In this document: positions 1 through 7,334 of the stretch, piece after piece
Numbering within the stretch: position 1 is the first letter of the stretch
Layout of the letters: each line of letters starts with the position of its first letter
Assembly: GCA_023395775.1 (NCBI GenBank)
Contig: JAEWYA010000062.1
Location: 1-11,533 of the forward strand
Length of the DNA stretch: 11,533 nucleotides
Reading direction: 5' to 3'
Origin: Bacillota bacterium
Lineage (GTDB): Bacteria > Bacillota > Clostridia > Oscillospirales > Oscillospiraceae
Program-made: the position numbers and the translations under genes
Notes under the pieces: generated by a model
Told to the model about the DNA's origin: nothing
The model's input: only the letters and a program-made list of their open reading frames with translations
The model's database searches: none

Positions 1-479
1 ACAATTTCGGGCAGGTCATCCCGAATAGTGGGCTCGCCCCCGGAAAGCTGGATATTGCATGTCCCGGACACGCTGAGAATCGCTTCATACATGGTTTTGA
101 CCTGCTCCAGGGACAAATCCGCATCCTCTGAGGCATCGGAATCCGCAAAGCAGAATCTGCAGCGAAGGTTACACCGCTGCGTCACCTCGATCAGCGCCGT
201 GCAGGTGTGCTGACGGTGCTCTTCGCACAAACCGCAATCGTATGGGCAGCCTTTTTGAACCCTGGTGACGGTCTTTTCCAGATGCGCCCCTTCCCGGGAT
301 CGCATCCAGTTTTCAATTGGAATGCTTCCCCGCCAAATCACTGCGGAAAAATCTCCGTGCTCAGGGCAGGTTTTTTTCAAATAGCAGCCGACGCCGTCCG
401 TCACAATGGAAGCCTCCGTCTTCCGCATACAAACGGGACACAGGCTTTCCGTTCGGGTGATGATTCGGTCTTCTTTCAA
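1..479 (-). CDS. trsS: Radical SAM protein, TrsS-like (3' part cut by left window edge)
   Basis: I translated this frame by hand; it runs open to base 1, so only about 159 N-terminal residues are visible. Cys pairs come first: C14/C17 (CPVC), C32 and C38 (TCPEHG). Then C78-x3-C82-x2-C85 (GCPYDCGLC) and C93. The radical SAM signature C103-x3-C107-x2-C110 follows, and the SAM-binding GGEP motif is at about 147-150. The enzyme should therefore hold one [4Fe-4S] cluster that cleaves SAM, with extra N-terminal Cys for zinc or a second metal site. The layout matches what I remember as the radical SAM (seleno)protein TrsS, whose reaction is unknown; all visible positions here are Cys. I chose the TTG at 477-479 because AGGAGG (485-490) lies 5 nt upstream and TTGA overlaps the previous stop. 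An in-frame ATG at 498-500 with a weaker GGGAG is the alternative. Family assignment is firm for radical SAM, moderate for TrsS. Confidence 0.87.
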   Translation of the reverse strand, partial: MKEDRIITRTESLCPVCMRKTEASIVTDGVGCYLKKTCPEHGDFSAVIWRGSIPIENWMRSREGAHLEKTVTRVQKGCPYDCGLCEEHRQHTCTALIEVTQRCNLRCRFCFADSDASEDADLSLEQVKTMYEAILSVSGTCNIQLSGGEPTIRDDLPEI

Positions 480-934
480 TCCGGCCTCCTGCTTCCCCAT
501 GTAAAATCATGCTCCCGCAGAATTTCTCGGATTTTCTCAAAGCTCCGGATCAGCGTGTCGCCGCATTTGAGCCGGTATTCCTGATTTGTCTGGTAATCCA
601 TAACGCTGCACACACCGATCAGGTCGGCGCATTCCGTGCTCCCGAATTCCTCGCGAAACCATCCGGTAAATTCATCCACCATCGCGGTATACCTGGGGGA
701 CGGGTATTCCTGATCGTTCCCCTTTCCCGCATACAGGCCCAGAACGGCAATTCCTCCCGTGAGGACACCGCAGGTCTTTTGTTCGCTTCCAATCCCCATG
801 CACAGGCCGTTTAAAGCCCGGATCAAATCCTCATTTTCCGTTTCCTCGTCTTCCAGCGCCATTTTCATCATGATCTGGGCGCAGCAATAGCCGGCGCTGG
901 AAAGTCGAAACATTCGAAAGCCAGTCTCATCCAC
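476..934 (-). CDS. C-GCAxxG-C-C family protein (DVU_1555-like)
   Basis: 152 residues from the GTG at 932-934. Seven Cys are visible: C17, C18 (GYCCAQ), C45 (GLCMGIG), C55 (TCGVLTGG), C102, C109 and C124. The glycine-rich CGVLTGG block after a GxG segment is the core of the C_GCAxxG_C_C family, small helical proteins thought to bind a redox cofactor or metal through conserved Cys. There is no signal peptide or membrane segment, so it is likely cytoplasmic. The open frame reaches a TTG at 958, but GGAGGGG (942-948) lies inside that extension and points to the GTG at 934. This start overlaps the methyltransferase stop by 8 nt (GTGGATGA), so the two genes are probably translationally coupled. Its place between a methyltransferase and a radical SAM gene matches the DVU_1555 position as I recall it. 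Molecular role is unknown. Confidence 0.88.
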   Translation of the reverse strand: MDETGFRMFRLSSAGYCCAQIMMKMALEDEETENEDLIRALNGLCMGIGSEQKTCGVLTGGIAVLGLYAGKGNDQEYPSPRYTAMVDEFTGWFREEFGSTECADLIGVCSVMDYQTNQEYRLKCGDTLIRSFEKIREILREHDFTWGSRRPD

Positions 935-1661
935 AGTTTGTCCCCTCCTTTTCCGCAATCATCATAAAGTACCCCGGTCTGCACTTTCTCAGCGCCTCCT
1001 GATACCGACAGCCATCCACACAATTCCCCGACGTCAGATTCCAGAACGCCGCCATGGAGCCAAAGGTGAAGACGGCCTGCACCATCAGTTCTTTTAAAAG
1101 ATCACTGCAATCCTCCCGGTATGAAACAGCAAACCCGGTCTTCTTCAGCGTTTCTTCAAGCTCAGTCAGATCATGGAGCCCTCTCATACAGCTGTTCATG
1201 GCAAACGGACGCAGTCCGTTTACCTCCTTGGCATTCCTGGCGTAGACATCTGTCACAACCAGCCGGCCCCCGTCTTTCAATACCCGGAACGTCTCTTTCA
1301 GCACACCGTTCAAATTCTCCACTAGGGACAGAGTGCACTCAGCAAAAACGCACGTAAAGCACTCGCTCTCAAATGGAAGATTTTCCCCCATTCCCGTCAG
1401 AAAGTCGGCAAATGCATACCGTTTTCTTGCATCCCCGATCAGCTTTTCCGAGGGGTCAATTCCAATTGCCCGAATCCGGTGGGTATTGTAGAGATAGTTT
1501 ACGGTAGCGCCGCGTCCGCAGCCCAGGTCCAAAACGGCATCCCGAGATGAGAGCCCACACAGCCGGACCGCTTTTTCGGTCAGGCGAAAGCCGCCGGGCC
1601 GTAGGGTCTCCCCGGTGACCTCCGTCATACTTTTGCTCTCATAGGCGTTGCAGAATCCCAC
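927..1661 (-). CDS. Class I SAM-dependent methyltransferase (DVU_1556-like)
   Basis: 244 residues from a GTG start. Motif I of the Rossmann methyltransferase fold is clear at 43-51 (VLDLGCGRG), followed by the acidic strand end GIDPS at 67-71. The ENLPFES and RVLKDGGRLVVTDVY segments (about 93-99 and 126-140) complete a UbiE/Methyltransf_11-type domain. The C-terminal third (about 150-244) is specific: it holds C158, C185 and C214-x3-C218 plus C227, and ends in a PGYFMMIAE stretch. Twelve Cys in 244 residues is high for this fold and suggests a thiol-bound metal, metalloid or cluster substrate; that is inference. GGAGGAC (1667-1673) sits 7 nt before the GTG, and the preceding gene's TAG shares its G with this GTG (TAGTG), a coupling arrangement. 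The likely partner is the radical SAM protein two genes on. Substrate unknown. Confidence 0.9.
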   Translation of the reverse strand: MGFCNAYESKSMTEVTGETLRPGGFRLTEKAVRLCGLSSRDAVLDLGCGRGATVNYLYNTHRIRAIGIDPSEKLIGDARKRYAFADFLTGMGENLPFESECFTCVFAECTLSLVENLNGVLKETFRVLKDGGRLVVTDVYARNAKEVNGLRPFAMNSCMRGLHDLTELEETLKKTGFAVSYREDCSDLLKELMVQAVFTFGSMAAFWNLTSGNCVDGCRYQEALRKCRPGYFMMIAEKEGTNCG

Positions 1662-1867
1662 TACTTGTCCTCCAGTCCTTTCTCCACTTCCAGCATTTTG
1701 CCCAGCGCCAGCTCCTCTCCGATAAAAACCGCCTTACATTGGGGGCACTGCATCAGCTCCACCTCGAAATTTCCGCTGAGGTAGCTGACTTTTACCTTGT
1801 GGGGCTCCAGTTTCATTTTGCACTTGTCACAGATCCACGGCAGCTCCCGTTCTCCGTCTTCTTTCAT
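1661..1867 (-). CDS. Small two-CxxC redox or zinc-ribbon protein (DVU_1557-like)
   Basis: 68 residues, ATG start with a G-rich ribosome site (GGGGGG) 5 nt upstream. Two knuckles, C13-x2-C16 and C41-x2-C44, are separated by 24 residues in a rubredoxin or zinc-ribbon spacing. The acidic tail (EELALGKMLEVEKGLEDK) is probably helical. No transmembrane segment or signal peptide is seen. The pattern fits the short protein I recall as the DVU_1557 family 'redox protein', always near MOP-type aldehyde oxidoreductases. It could bind iron as a one-electron carrier or zinc as a structural ribbon; the sequence alone does not decide. It lies 47 nt after the dicluster flavoprotein gene and its stop overlaps the methyltransferase start, so it belongs to the same transcript. 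Confidence 0.87.
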   Translation of the reverse strand: MKEDGERELPWICDKCKMKLEPHKVKVSYLSGNFEVELMQCPQCKAVFIGEELALGKMLEVEKGLEDK

Positions 1868-1914
1868 GAAATCCCCCCTTCTATCTTCTCAAAGCCGGAC
1901 AATTGAGCATGGTG

Positions 1915-4206
1915 CTATTCCTCTGCGATTTCCATGCGATGGCTGTACACGCTGACGACCTGAATGCTTCCGTCCTCCTCCCGATAGCGCACCCAGTACG
2001 TGACTTCGCCAATCCGCAGACTGGCGGAATAGCAGGCGCTCTCGGGGTTGAAAAAACGCTCCCCCGTTTTTTGAGCATGGGAGATGACTTGCTTCACTTC
2101 CTCCAGAAGAATATACCTTTTCTCCATACTCTCCCAAACCTCGGGGGGAATTACCAGCCCCGGCAAATTCTCATGCTTTAGCTCCACGTCCAATTCTTCC
2201 CCCCACAGCTCGCGCAGGAGCCTGCGCTTAAGTTCCGCCCGGTTTTGTTGCCGCTGGGAGAGGTTTGGCATTTTCCGACTCCCGGCACGCTCCAGGTCCT
2301 CTGCAAAAAGCAGGTCCAAAATATGATAGGTCCTCTTTCCCCCGCCGACAAACAAATCTTTGCACATGGCGCAGTATACCAGCAGATCTTCCCCGCTTTC
2401 CCCGATCCGGTCCTGTATAAAATTCTCCGCCTGTTCCCGGTTTGCATAATAGACCAGGCCGCCATATCCGCAGCACTTTGTCTTCTCCCGGGAGTAGTTC
2501 AGTTCGTCGATCTCATAGCCCAGCTTCCGGGTAATTTTTCGAATGCTGGACTGGAGCCGCTCATTGTATCGGGAGGTACAGGCGTCGTGAATGTTCAAAG
2601 CCCGTCCCGCACCGTTGGCCGCACAATCCGGCAAGCCGTACCGGTCCATGATCTCCCAAAGAGAAATCACCGGAATTTCCGGCAAATAATTCTGAAAGAC
2701 CTGACCGCAGCTGGAACAGGCCAGAATGAACGTGGGGCGGCCCATGGTTTCCCATGCCCTCTTCAGACGCTCCACATTCTCCCGTATCAGATCCTGCCGC
2801 CCCGCCCAGTCTGCGGGCGCGCCGCAGCAGCCCAGCATCAGCCCCACGCCCTCTTTCACATTTGTCAGCAGGTAGCGGTAAGACGCTTCCACGGACTCCG
2901 GCGCGGATGCGGAGAGCTGGCATCCCGGATAAAACAAATATTGTGCCGGTTTACCTTCTTTTGCTGCCCCGGCTTCCGGGGGAGATTTCACCATGAAAAA
3001 GCGGCTGCTGTTGCTGAACTGCATATCCCGCAGGGCAAAGTCGTGGGCGGAGGGCGGCATTTTGCCCTTTTCTACCATACTTTTTCTGGCCTCGTACACC
3101 ATGTCACGCAGGTGAACGTCATTGGCGCACTGCTCGTCGCACAGTCCGCACAGGGTACAGGAATTGATCATTTTGTTGGCGTAGTGAGTGCCCATAATGA
3201 CACTCTCGTTGGTCCCGATCTGCCGGGCATAAGCTTTGGGCGCAATCTTAAAGCTCTTCATATGGCTGCAGCACTTCACGCATTGAACGCACCGGCAGTG
3301 CAGACACCTCCGGGCCTCCGCCGCGGCGGCCTCCCTTCCGTAGCCGTCAGGAGGGCAGGAAATCCGCTTCTCCGGCATCGCATCCTCCAAGTTGAAGTGC
3401 AGCGGCGTGTCAAACGTGCCCTCCCGTTCTCGGGCGGCGGTCATGGACACTTTTTTCAAAAAACGCTCGATGGAAACAGCCGCCCGCTTTCCGGTGCTCA
3501 CCGAACCGATCACAGACACCGTTTGAGTTACCAGCCTGCCGCCTGCAAACAACGAGTCCCGCACCTGAAACGTCAGCGGATCTGCCCCAATCCCTTCCTC
3601 CCATGTGCCCGTGCCGAGGTAAACGGCGTCAAACTGTTTTAAAAGCGCGGACAATCCGTCGGAATCAATTTTCTGTTGACAATGTACGGTGATCCCCCGT
3701 TTTTCAAAGGCCAGCAGTTCTTCTTCAATCTCCTCCGGATCAAGCCGGCTGCCCGCAAAGTCCCAAAGCCTGCCGCCCAGACGCGGCGACTGTTCATAGA
3801 CGGTGACCTGCGCTCCTTTTTTATCCAGCTCCACGGCTGCGGTCATGCCGCTGATTCCTCCGCCGACAACAGCCACCTTACCAAGGGTTTTAGGGATGGG
3901 GAGCATCTTCTTCGGCGGTGCATATCCGTATTCCACCGCCGCTCTCTCCAATTCGGAGATGTTCAGTGCACAGTCCATCTTCTCCCGCACACAGGCACAG
4001 TGGCAGGGATGGTCGCAGATTCTGCCGATCAGTCTTGGAAACGGCATTCTCTTTTCCAGAATCTGATAGGCCTTTTGAAAATTGCCCGCGCCCACCGCGT
4101 CAAGAAGCGCCGAGACATCCACATGGATGGGACATGTTGCCGCGCAGGCCGGCGGCTCGTCATGGATGCACTTTTCTCCGTTTTCCAGCAGCTTTTGTAA
4201 ATCCAT
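1915..4206 (-). CDS. FAD/dicluster/CCG-domain oxidoreductase (DVU_1558-like)
   Basis: 763 residues from the ATG at 4204-4206, which has GGAGGT 4 nt upstream; the open frame extends to 4464 but that part overlaps the previous gene and a hairpin. Domains in order: a GltD-like N-terminal Fe-S domain (Cys 13, 21, 25, 64, 68, 70, 72, 79); one FAD-type Rossmann fold (VAVVGGGISG, 111-120); a Cys block 301-313 (C-x2-C-x-C-x2-C, then C312 and C313); a classical C350-x2-C353-x2-C356-x3-C360 [4Fe-4S] site; two heterodisulfide-reductase CCG-type domains (LGCCGAPADW at 458-467 and KCCGYGG at 577-583); and a tail (about 675-763) with a VTYWVRY segment. It has no signal peptide. Its position right after the aldehyde oxidoreductase suggests it accepts electrons from that enzyme and passes them on through FAD and Fe-S centres. 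The GltD-style NADPH domain appears absent. Known family label: pyridine nucleotide-disulfide oxidoreductase/dicluster-binding protein. Confidence 0.92.
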   Translation of the reverse strand: MDLQKLLENGEKCIHDEPPACAATCPIHVDVSALLDAVGAGNFQKAYQILEKRMPFPRLIGRICDHPCHCACVREKMDCALNISELERAAVEYGYAPPKKMLPIPKTLGKVAVVGGGISGMTAAVELDKKGAQVTVYEQSPRLGGRLWDFAGSRLDPEEIEEELLAFEKRGITVHCQQKIDSDGLSALLKQFDAVYLGTGTWEEGIGADPLTFQVRDSLFAGGRLVTQTVSVIGSVSTGKRAAVSIERFLKKVSMTAAREREGTFDTPLHFNLEDAMPEKRISCPPDGYGREAAAAEARRCLHCRCVQCVKCCSHMKSFKIAPKAYARQIGTNESVIMGTHYANKMINSCTLCGLCDEQCANDVHLRDMVYEARKSMVEKGKMPPSAHDFALRDMQFSNSSRFFMVKSPPEAGAAKEGKPAQYLFYPGCQLSASAPESVEASYRYLLTNVKEGVGLMLGCCGAPADWAGRQDLIRENVERLKRAWETMGRPTFILACSSCGQVFQNYLPEIPVISLWEIMDRYGLPDCAANGAGRALNIHDACTSRYNERLQSSIRKITRKLGYEIDELNYSREKTKCCGYGGLVYYANREQAENFIQDRIGESGEDLLVYCAMCKDLFVGGGKRTYHILDLLFAEDLERAGSRKMPNLSQRQQNRAELKRRLLRELWGEELDVELKHENLPGLVIPPEVWESMEKRYILLEEVKQVISHAQKTGERFFNPESACYSASLRIGEVTYWVRYREEDGSIQVVSVYSHRMEIAEE

Positions 4207-4217
4207 AATTACCTCCA

Positions 4218-4251
4218 GTGGGCAAAACCGGATAAACCCGGTTTTGCCCAC
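4218..4251 (-). other. Perfect 14-bp intercistronic hairpin
   Basis: The arms GTGGGCAAAACCGG (4218-4231) and its exact complement (4238-4251) enclose a 6-nt loop. On the coding (minus) strand the hairpin begins 7 nt after the aldehyde oxidoreductase stop and ends 1 nt before the GGAGG of the next gene. It has no following U-run, so it is not a classical intrinsic terminator. It more likely stabilises the 3' end of the upstream cistron or sets differential expression of the two genes. Confidence 0.85.
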
Positions 4252-4258
4252 CTGTCGA

Positions 4259-6988
4259 TCAATGTGAAACGCTTTGTAGCCCCTGTTTGATCTTCTCCGG
4301 ATATGCGGGCAGCTTTGTGATACGAACACCGCACGCGTTGTAAATTGCGTTAATAATGGCGGCGTGAGGAGCGGAAAGCGGCATTTCGCCCGCTCCGGCC
4401 ATGCCGAACGGCCCGTTCGGCCGCCTAGTCTCCTGATGGATGAGAACCATGTCGTCCGGGACATCCCGGATCTGCGGAATTCCGCAGCCGGTCAGTGTCG
4501 TATTCTTCTTCAAATCCTCGAAATCCTCGGACAGCGCCAGTCCGATACCCTGCGCCAGTCCGCCCAGCAGCTGGCCGTCTAGAACGGTCTGATTCATGAC
4601 GGGACCGCAGTCGGAGACCAGAGTCAGCTTGTCCACTTTGGCCTTTCCGCTGGCCATATTGACCGATACCTCCGCCAGAAGTACACCGTACATATAAGCG
4701 GGGAACGGATTCCCCTGTCCGGTCTCCACACTGCACTCCTTGCAGGGTGACGTCCATTTTCCGGAATACTTCACAGGAAGGCTCTCCGCGGCGGCCTCAT
4801 CGTACGTGCGGAAGGTTCCATCCTCCTTCTTCAGAGCCGCCATCATGTTTTCGCAGGCCACCCGGATGGCATTGCCTGTCAAAACGTTGGAACGGCTGCC
4901 GCCGGCAGGGCCGCTGTTGGGGGTAAACTCCATGTCGTTCATCACCAGCTTGATCTGCTCAGGCCGAATGTGCATGGGTTTGAGGGATTCGTGGGCGATC
5001 GTCAGCGCGCCCATGTCGGCGCCCTGTCCATGGTCTTCCCAGGAACAGCCCACGGTGACGCCGGTTTTCGTGAGCTCCACCCAGGCTTCGGAGGAATCAG
5101 CGCCGTCCAGACCCGAACCGTAGGTGAGGAGCGAAATGCCAACCCCATACTTCGTGTCGCTGCTCCCGGCATTCTTCGACGAGGCACTTTCCTTTGCCTG
5201 CCGGTAAAGCGGCCGCAGCTTGTCTAACGCCTGCGGATACGCAATGACGTCGGGATGGCAGCCGGTTGGGGTGGTATCCCCTTCCCGATATACATTCAGA
5301 TAGCGAAATTCCAGCGGATCCATACCCATCTTTTCAGCAAGTTCATCTACCAGCACCTCAGAGGGGAACATGCTCTGGGGAGATCCATAGCCCCGGAACG
5401 CCGCAGCCCACACGTGGTTGGTCGCAACCGTTCGGCCCTCGCCACGGATGTTCGGAATCATATAGCCCGCACCGATAAACTGACTGCCCCGCATCGTCAC
5501 CAGATCGCCGAACTCGCAGTACGGGCCGTGATCCACCGTCCAGTCAGATTTCATGGCGACAAGCTTTCCGTCCTTGTCGGCGCCCATCTTCAGGCTGACA
5601 AAAAACGGCGCCCGTTTTCCGGTGTACGTGATCTGCTGGAACATATTGAACTGGAGATAAACGGGCCTTTTCGTAACCAGCGCCGCCACGCCCAGAAGTC
5701 CCTCCATGGTGGGGCTGAATTTATAGCCGAACGTACCTCCGGTGGGGTTTTGCACAATGATCAGTTTCTCCAGCGGAATGCCGATGCCTTCCGCCACCAT
5801 CAGCGCGTGCAGATGAAGGCCCACGCTCTTGGTGTGGACAATCAGCTTCCCCTCTTCGTCCAGGTATGCAAAGCCGACGTCTGGTTCCAGCGGAAGGTGG
5901 GGCTGCCGCTGTACATAGAAGTCGTCTTCAACTACATACGGCAGCTTTTCAAGCAGTGGGTCAACCTCCTCTCCCTTTACAATATGCGTTTCAAAATAAA
6001 CGTTGGGCGTTCCCGGATGAATCTCGATGGCATCCTCCGCCATGGCCGCGGGTGCGTTCATATAAGCCGGCAGCTCCTCGATCTCGACCTTGACCTTTTT
6101 GGCAGCCTCCTCCGCAACGGATGGAAGATAGGCCAGCACCATGGCAATGGCGTCGCCAAACTGAAAAATCTTCTTGTCGTTCAGAATCGGCCGCTCCTTG
6201 CCGCTGCCCTTATTGGAAGGGAATGCGAGGCCGTTGATCCGGTTGGTACCGGGAACATCCTTGTAGGTGAGAACTCTGTAAACGCCCGGCACCTTTTCGG
6301 CCTCCGACGTATCGATGGACAATATGTTGGCATGGGATACCTGGGCCTGGACCAATTTAATATGCAGCGTACCCTCGGGGAGATGCAGCCCCAGGTCCGC
6401 GCCAAACTCCCATTTTCCCGTTACCTTGGCAAGGGCCGATGGGCGGGGCATGCTGGAGCCCAGCATAGTGTCGCCGTTCTTCAGCTTCGGCCACAGTTCT
6501 TCCTTGGTCACTTCGCCGCGCATCATCCGGGCCGCGTCCATAACCGCGTCCACCAAGGGCTGATAGCCGGTACAGCGGCAGACATTCCGATTTTTCTGAA
6601 ACCAGTCTCTGACCTCTTCTCTGGAAGGATTCACATTCGCATCAAGCAGTGCCTTGGCGGAGACAATAAATCCAGGCGTACAAAACCCGCACTGCGCCGC
6701 GCCGTGGATCATCCACGACAGCTGCAGCGGATGAAGGCTCTCCTTGGTCCCCACTCCTTCAATGGTAATGATCTGCGCCCCATCCGACACCCGTTTCATT
6801 TTCACAATGCAGGCCCTGACCACTTTTCCGTCCAGAATCACGGTACATGCTCCGCATTCGCCCTTTCCACATCCGACTTTTGTTCCGGTAAGAAGCAGTC
6901 GTTCTCTTAATACGCTAGCTAAGGTTGCATCGGGGTCGACTACCAAGCGGGTTTCATTTCCATTGACAAACACTGTTTTCTTAAGCAT
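4259..6988 (-). CDS. mop: Molybdenum aldehyde oxidoreductase (MOP type, xanthine oxidase family)
   Basis: 909 residues, close to the 907 of Desulfovibrio gigas MOP. It oxidises aldehydes to carboxylic acids at a molybdopterin (in the Desulfovibrio enzyme, cytosine dinucleotide) centre in the cytoplasm. The N-terminal [2Fe-2S] domain has C40, C45, C48 and C60, and the second [2Fe-2S] domain C100, C103, C137 and C139; these equal the D. gigas numbering as I remember it. Molybdenum-domain motifs include GGTFGYKFSP (417-426), AFRGYGSPQ (530-538) and the catalytic glutamate E868 in GAGE (D. gigas Glu869). There is no FAD domain, as expected for MOP. I chose the ATG at 6986-6988 because AGGAGGG (6996-7002) is well spaced; a GTG at 7012 would add eight residues. 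It is the first gene of the operon with its own promoter upstream, and electrons probably go to the next gene's product. Aldehyde specificity cannot be read here. Confidence 0.96.
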   Translation of the reverse strand: MLKKTVFVNGNETRLVVDPDATLASVLRERLLLTGTKVGCGKGECGACTVILDGKVVRACIVKMKRVSDGAQIITIEGVGTKESLHPLQLSWMIHGAAQCGFCTPGFIVSAKALLDANVNPSREEVRDWFQKNRNVCRCTGYQPLVDAVMDAARMMRGEVTKEELWPKLKNGDTMLGSSMPRPSALAKVTGKWEFGADLGLHLPEGTLHIKLVQAQVSHANILSIDTSEAEKVPGVYRVLTYKDVPGTNRINGLAFPSNKGSGKERPILNDKKIFQFGDAIAMVLAYLPSVAEEAAKKVKVEIEELPAYMNAPAAMAEDAIEIHPGTPNVYFETHIVKGEEVDPLLEKLPYVVEDDFYVQRQPHLPLEPDVGFAYLDEEGKLIVHTKSVGLHLHALMVAEGIGIPLEKLIIVQNPTGGTFGYKFSPTMEGLLGVAALVTKRPVYLQFNMFQQITYTGKRAPFFVSLKMGADKDGKLVAMKSDWTVDHGPYCEFGDLVTMRGSQFIGAGYMIPNIRGEGRTVATNHVWAAAFRGYGSPQSMFPSEVLVDELAEKMGMDPLEFRYLNVYREGDTTPTGCHPDVIAYPQALDKLRPLYRQAKESASSKNAGSSDTKYGVGISLLTYGSGLDGADSSEAWVELTKTGVTVGCSWEDHGQGADMGALTIAHESLKPMHIRPEQIKLVMNDMEFTPNSGPAGGSRSNVLTGNAIRVACENMMAALKKEDGTFRTYDEAAAESLPVKYSGKWTSPCKECSVETGQGNPFPAYMYGVLLAEVSVNMASGKAKVDKLTLVSDCGPVMNQTVLDGQLLGGLAQGIGLALSEDFEDLKKNTTLTGCGIPQIRDVPDDMVLIHQETRRPNGPFGMAGAGEMPLSAPHAAIINAIYNACGVRITKLPAYPEKIKQGLQSVSH

Positions 6989-7037
6989 TGGACAGCCCTC
7001 CTTCAATAGCACTCCTGGAATTGTTTATAGTTAGCTT

Positions 7038-7066
7038 ATTATAAATAATACACAAAGTGCTCCCAA
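7038..7066 (-). promoter_or_regulatory. Promoter of the aldehyde oxidoreductase operon
   Basis: On the minus strand the sequence reads TTGGGA (7066-7061), 17 nt, then a perfect TATAAT (7043-7038). This is a housekeeping-sigma promoter with an ideal -10 box and a 4/6 -35 box. Transcription should begin near 7031, giving a leader of roughly 40 nt before the ATG at 6988. Confidence 0.6.
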
Positions 7067-7245
7067 ATTTCAACTGTATTATTGGACCTTTTACAAAATA
7101 TAATTCATCTGTGAAAAATAGTACGATGGGGCATACTCAAAGGGGAATGAGCGCTTTCTCTTGTACAATTTAGCAGTATGAATCGAGGTATTTTGGAGAA
7201 ACTGCCGTTACTGCTTAATCACTTAGTCAAATTTTGTAATTTTTC

Positions 7246-7272
7246 TTGACAATCATTTTTAGTCCTGATAAT
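7246..7272 (+). promoter_or_regulatory. Candidate promoter of the alcohol dehydrogenase gene
   Basis: A perfect TTGACA lies at 7246-7251. The best -10 match is GATAAT at 7267-7272 (5/6), but the spacer is 15 nt, shorter than the usual 17. A 17-nt spacer would use the poorer TAATTT. The start would fall just before the folded leader at 7280. Confidence 0.45.
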
Positions 7273-7279
7273 TTAGCAA

Positions 7280-7334
7280 TCACAGGGAAAATGCGTCGCC
7301 GTGCGACCGATACGCAGTACTGAGCTTCCTGTGA
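7280..7334 (+). promoter_or_regulatory. Folded 5' leader of the alcohol dehydrogenase mRNA
   Basis: An outer 9-bp stem pairs TCACAGGGA (7280-7288) with TTCCTGTGA (7326-7334), with one G-U pair. Inside, TGCGT (7292-7296) pairs with ACGCA (7312-7316), and GTCGC (7295-7299) can instead pair with GCGAC (7303-7307), giving two mutually exclusive forms. AGTACT at 7316-7321 recurs at 7374-7379, directly next to the start codon; being self-complementary, the two copies could pair and cover the ribosome site. It could equally be a protein operator. I could not assign it to a known riboswitch class. Confidence 0.45.

Noticed and set aside
2245..3642. 465-codon plus-strand open frame inside the dicluster flavoprotein gene
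   Set aside because: It is antisense to a gene with clear Fe-S, FAD and CCG motifs; the composition (many H, P, R, Q) is typical of a shadow frame.
4207..4464. N-terminal extension of the dicluster protein to 849 residues
   Set aside because: It would overlap the aldehyde oxidoreductase gene, translate through the hairpin, and ignore the GGAGGT-ATG start at 4206.
5255..6910. 551-codon plus-strand open frame inside the aldehyde oxidoreductase gene
   Set aside because: It lies fully antisense to a gene with complete cofactor motifs, has no ribosome site, and its translation shows no recognisable domain.
7099..7104. Perfect TATAAT on the plus strand as the adh promoter
   Set aside because: There is no acceptable -35 box at 16-18 nt; the TTGACA at 7246 is closer to the gene and a better candidate.
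7280..7334. c-di-GMP-I (GEMM) riboswitch, suggested by the CACAGGGAAA start
   Set aside because: The conserved tetraloop, receptor and GGGACGCAAAGCC-type strand are absent.
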